Source of the DNA: Candidatus Woesearchaeota archaeon | Lineage (GTDB): Archaea > Nanobdellota > Nanobdellia > SCGC-AAA011-G17 > GW2011-AR17 | DNA length: 7,108 nucleotides | Reading direction: 5' to 3' | NCBI GenBank assembly: GCA_016211095.1 | Contig: JACQSW010000040.1 | Coordinates: 1 to 7,108, forward strand | In this document: positions 5,784-7,108 of the stretch, in pieces | Numbering within the stretch: position 1 is the stretch's first letter | Layout of the letters: every line of letters begins with the position of its first letter | The notes under the pieces: model-generated | Database searches by the model: none | Seen by the model: the letters and a program-made list of their open reading frames with translations, nothing else | What the model was told of the DNA's origin: nothing | Position numbers and translations under genes: made by a program

Positions 5784-6767
5784 ATGCCGATAAAGTTTTT
5801 GCTTGATGAGCACCAAAGAAAGAGTGAAGAAGAATTAAAAAGAATCATTGAGATAGTTGGAAGAAAGCCTTATCCTGACAGGAACACGGTAGTCTTGGCT
5901 AGATTTGTTAACGCTATGTTTGGGGCTGCACAAAAACTTGGGCCAACAAAAAAATTTGAGCAAAAAATAGTTCTGCCAAAACAGCTTCCGCAACTAGTCC
6001 CAACAATAATTAAGGCTGTGCCACAATTTGAAAAGCCTTTGCCTCCGCCGCCAAGGCCCCACAAAAAGGTTGGCGAGCCTGAGGCGCCTGAACCGCCAAA
6101 AATTTCGGAAACGCCTAAGCCGGCAGTTGCTGAAGAAGCAAAGCCAAAAATTGTTGCTGTTGGAAACCTACCTAAAGAAGGGGAAAAATATGTACTAACA
6201 ATTTTTGATACAGAAATAAAGGTAAGTTTAGAAAAGAATGAGAGGACTGGAAAGATTGAACACAAAGTTGTGGAGCCTGAAATAAATTTTAGGATCATGG
6301 AAGAAATGAGGGGAATGTTAAAAAAGGATTTTGAAAAAAACATTGGGGTATTGGATAAAAAAGATGTTTTGATGGATGCCTTGAAAAAAGCCTGCAAAAA
6401 AACAAAGATAGAGCTGAAGCCTGAATACCTAAATGTAGCGCAATACTACCTAAAAAGGGATTGGATAGGCTTCAGGAACATAGACGCCCTGATGAGGGAT
6501 GAAAAGGTTAGGGAGATTTATTGTGACGGGGTAAACAAGCCGATAAAAGTGGTGTATGGCGAAGGGGAAAAAATTGACACAAACACAGTGTTCGAAGACA
6601 ATGACGAAGTAAACCTACTCATAGAAAAGTTTGCTGAACTGGCTAACCTAAACGTTTCACAAACAAGCCCCATCCTCAACATCAAGCATGAAGGGCTTAA
6701 AATCCAAGCAACAATGGGCTTTGGAGGGGTAAGCTCAAAATTCATAATAATAAAAGAGGAACAATGA
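5784..6767 (+). CDS. stand-alone N-terminal domain of a type II/IV secretion (FlaI/PilB-like) ATPase, lacking the ATPase domain
   Basis: A 327-residue protein. Residues 1-55 are a helical N-terminal segment. Residues about 64-123 form a Pro/Lys/Glu-rich linker (KPLPPPPRPHKK, EPEAPEPPK). Residues 130-165 form a small beta unit, and about 166-230 are helices ending in YYLKRDWIGF. Residues 221-322 match the N-terminal domain of archaeal secretion ATPases: IGFRNIDALMRDEKVREIYCDGVNKPIKV resembles the typical IGFGKIDPLMxDPxIEDIxCDGVNxPI, followed by TNTVFEDNDEV, a helix, SPILN and the strands KIQATMGFGG and SSKFIIIK. In such ATPases this leads into a linker and a RecA-like domain with a Walker A GxTxSGKTT loop. 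Here the protein stops at EEQ, and the next gene is unrelated, so no ATPase domain is encoded. No Shine-Dalgarno site precedes the ATG. ATP hydrolysis is not expected. A role as a docking or regulatory subunit for a pilus or secretion motor is inference. Confidence 0.8.
   Translation: MPIKFLLDEHQRKSEEELKRIIEIVGRKPYPDRNTVVLARFVNAMFGAAQKLGPTKKFEQKIVLPKQLPQLVPTIIKAVPQFEKPLPPPPRPHKKVGEPEAPEPPKISETPKPAVAEEAKPKIVAVGNLPKEGEKYVLTIFDTEIKVSLEKNERTGKIEHKVVEPEINFRIMEEMRGMLKKDFEKNIGVLDKKDVLMDALKKACKKTKIELKPEYLNVAQYYLKRDWIGFRNIDALMRDEKVREIYCDGVNKPIKVVYGEGEKIDTNTVFEDNDEVNLLIEKFAELANLNVSQTSPILNIKHEGLKIQATMGFGGVSSKFIIIKEEQ
6756..6759 (+). promoter_or_regulatory. ribosome-binding site for the membrane protein gene
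   Basis: GAGG lies four bases before the ATG at 6764, inside the 3' end of the preceding gene. Together with the ATGA overlap it supports this start and coupled translation. Confidence 0.55.
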
Positions 6768-7108
6768 GTTTCGAATTAAGCACCGCAAAAATGAAGGACT
6801 TCATCCCAAGCCTCATAATTGGGATACTAGCATTAGCAATTATAATCATAATCGGGAATTTTGCAAAGCAATACTTCCTCTACACAGCCGTAGGCCTAGG
6901 CGCTTTCTACGCCGCCTACCTATTCTTCGACATAAGCCTATTAGTCTTCAAAGCCAAGCCAAAAGAAGAAATAAGGATACTGGAAAAAATTGTAGAAAAA
7001 CCTGTAATAAGGGAAAGAATAATCAAAGTCCCAATCGAAGTCCCAATAGCTGGCGACTCAGACGAAATTGAACTTGAAGACTACATAAAATACACCCTCT
7101 ACTACAAC
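6764..7108 (+). CDS. two-helix membrane protein with a cytoplasmic tail, 3' end outside the window
   Basis: 115 codons are visible and the frame is open at the window end. The ATG overlaps the stop of the ATPase-domain gene as ATGA, with GAGG four bases upstream. Residues about 13-31 (IPSLIIGILALAIIIIIG) and 37-62 (ending ISLLVF) are two hydrophobic helices in a hairpin. Lysines before the first helix and KAKPK after the second suggest that both ends face the cytoplasm. The tail begins with a charged, probably extended stretch (EKIVEKPVIRERIIKVPIEV) and then an acidic DSDEIELEDYIKYTLYYN. This resembles a membrane anchor carrying a C-terminal domain beyond the window. I do not recognise the family. 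Its position makes it the natural membrane partner of the preceding protein. Codon use differs from upstream genes: nearly all Tyr and Phe codons end in C. Confidence 0.75.
   Translation, partial: MSFELSTAKMKDFIPSLIIGILALAIIIIIGNFAKQYFLYTAVGLGAFYAAYLFFDISLLVFKAKPKEEIRILEKIVEKPVIRERIIKVPIEVPIAGDSDEIELEDYIKYTLYYN

Noticed and set aside
5870..6397. Long open frame on the strand opposite the ATPase-domain gene
   Set aside because: It is a Ser/Phe/Gly-rich shadow of the Lys/Glu/Pro-rich coding strand, without a start signal or recognisable domain.
6700..7108. Possible frameshift that split a full-length secretion ATPase
   Set aside because: By my reading, the sequence after the stop encodes two membrane helices in an ATGA-coupled frame. 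No Walker A loop or ATPase motif was noticed downstream.
1..7108. CRISPR array, insertion sequence or integrase
   Set aside because: No regularly spaced repeats, terminal inverted repeats flanking a transposase, or recombinase motifs were seen.

Overview
The window looks like a stretch of an AT-rich archaeal chromosome, possibly from a DPANN-type lineage. The assignment rests on archaeal TATA/BRE-like elements at several gene starts, apparently short-leader or leaderless messages, a mix of weak and clear Shine-Dalgarno sites, oligo-T gene ends, and the gene content: an M29-like aminopeptidase, an archaeal-length TldD/TldE pair and a piece of a FlaI/PilB-type secretion ATPase. The exact lineage is inference and was not tested.

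Layout. (1) Bases 1-1068, plus strand: most of a metal-dependent aminopeptidase of the M29/AmpS-like fold, whose start lies before the window. It converges on (2) 1116-1760, minus strand: a 214-residue secreted lipoprotein with its own TATA/BRE promoter and a strong Shine-Dalgarno site. A short A/T inverted repeat between them can serve both gene ends. (3) 1761-2342: a gene-poor stretch of about 580 bases holding the lipoprotein promoter, an 11-C homopolymer, a hairpin, a 17-base palindrome and an imperfect direct repeat. (4) 5327 down to 2343, minus strand: tldD, then tldE joined by an ATGA overlap, then a 94-residue Gln-rich protein of unknown function. tldD has a TATA/BRE placed so that the message would be nearly leaderless.

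(5) 5451-7108, plus strand, divergent from tldD: a three-gene operon. It encodes a 107-residue helical/coiled-coil protein, a 327-residue protein that is only the N-terminal part of a type II/IV secretion ATPase (no Walker A or RecA domain) behind a Pro-rich linker, and a two-helix membrane protein that runs off the window. The last two overlap by ATGA.

Functionally there are two themes. One is peptide breakdown (aminopeptidase and the TldD/TldE heterodimeric protease). The other is a membrane-associated machine borrowing a pilus/secretion ATPase domain. The most unusual item is the ATPase domain without an ATPase, sandwiched between a coiled-coil protein and a membrane protein. The next most unusual are the unknown Gln-rich protein behind tldE and the structured gene-poor stretch with its poly-C tract.
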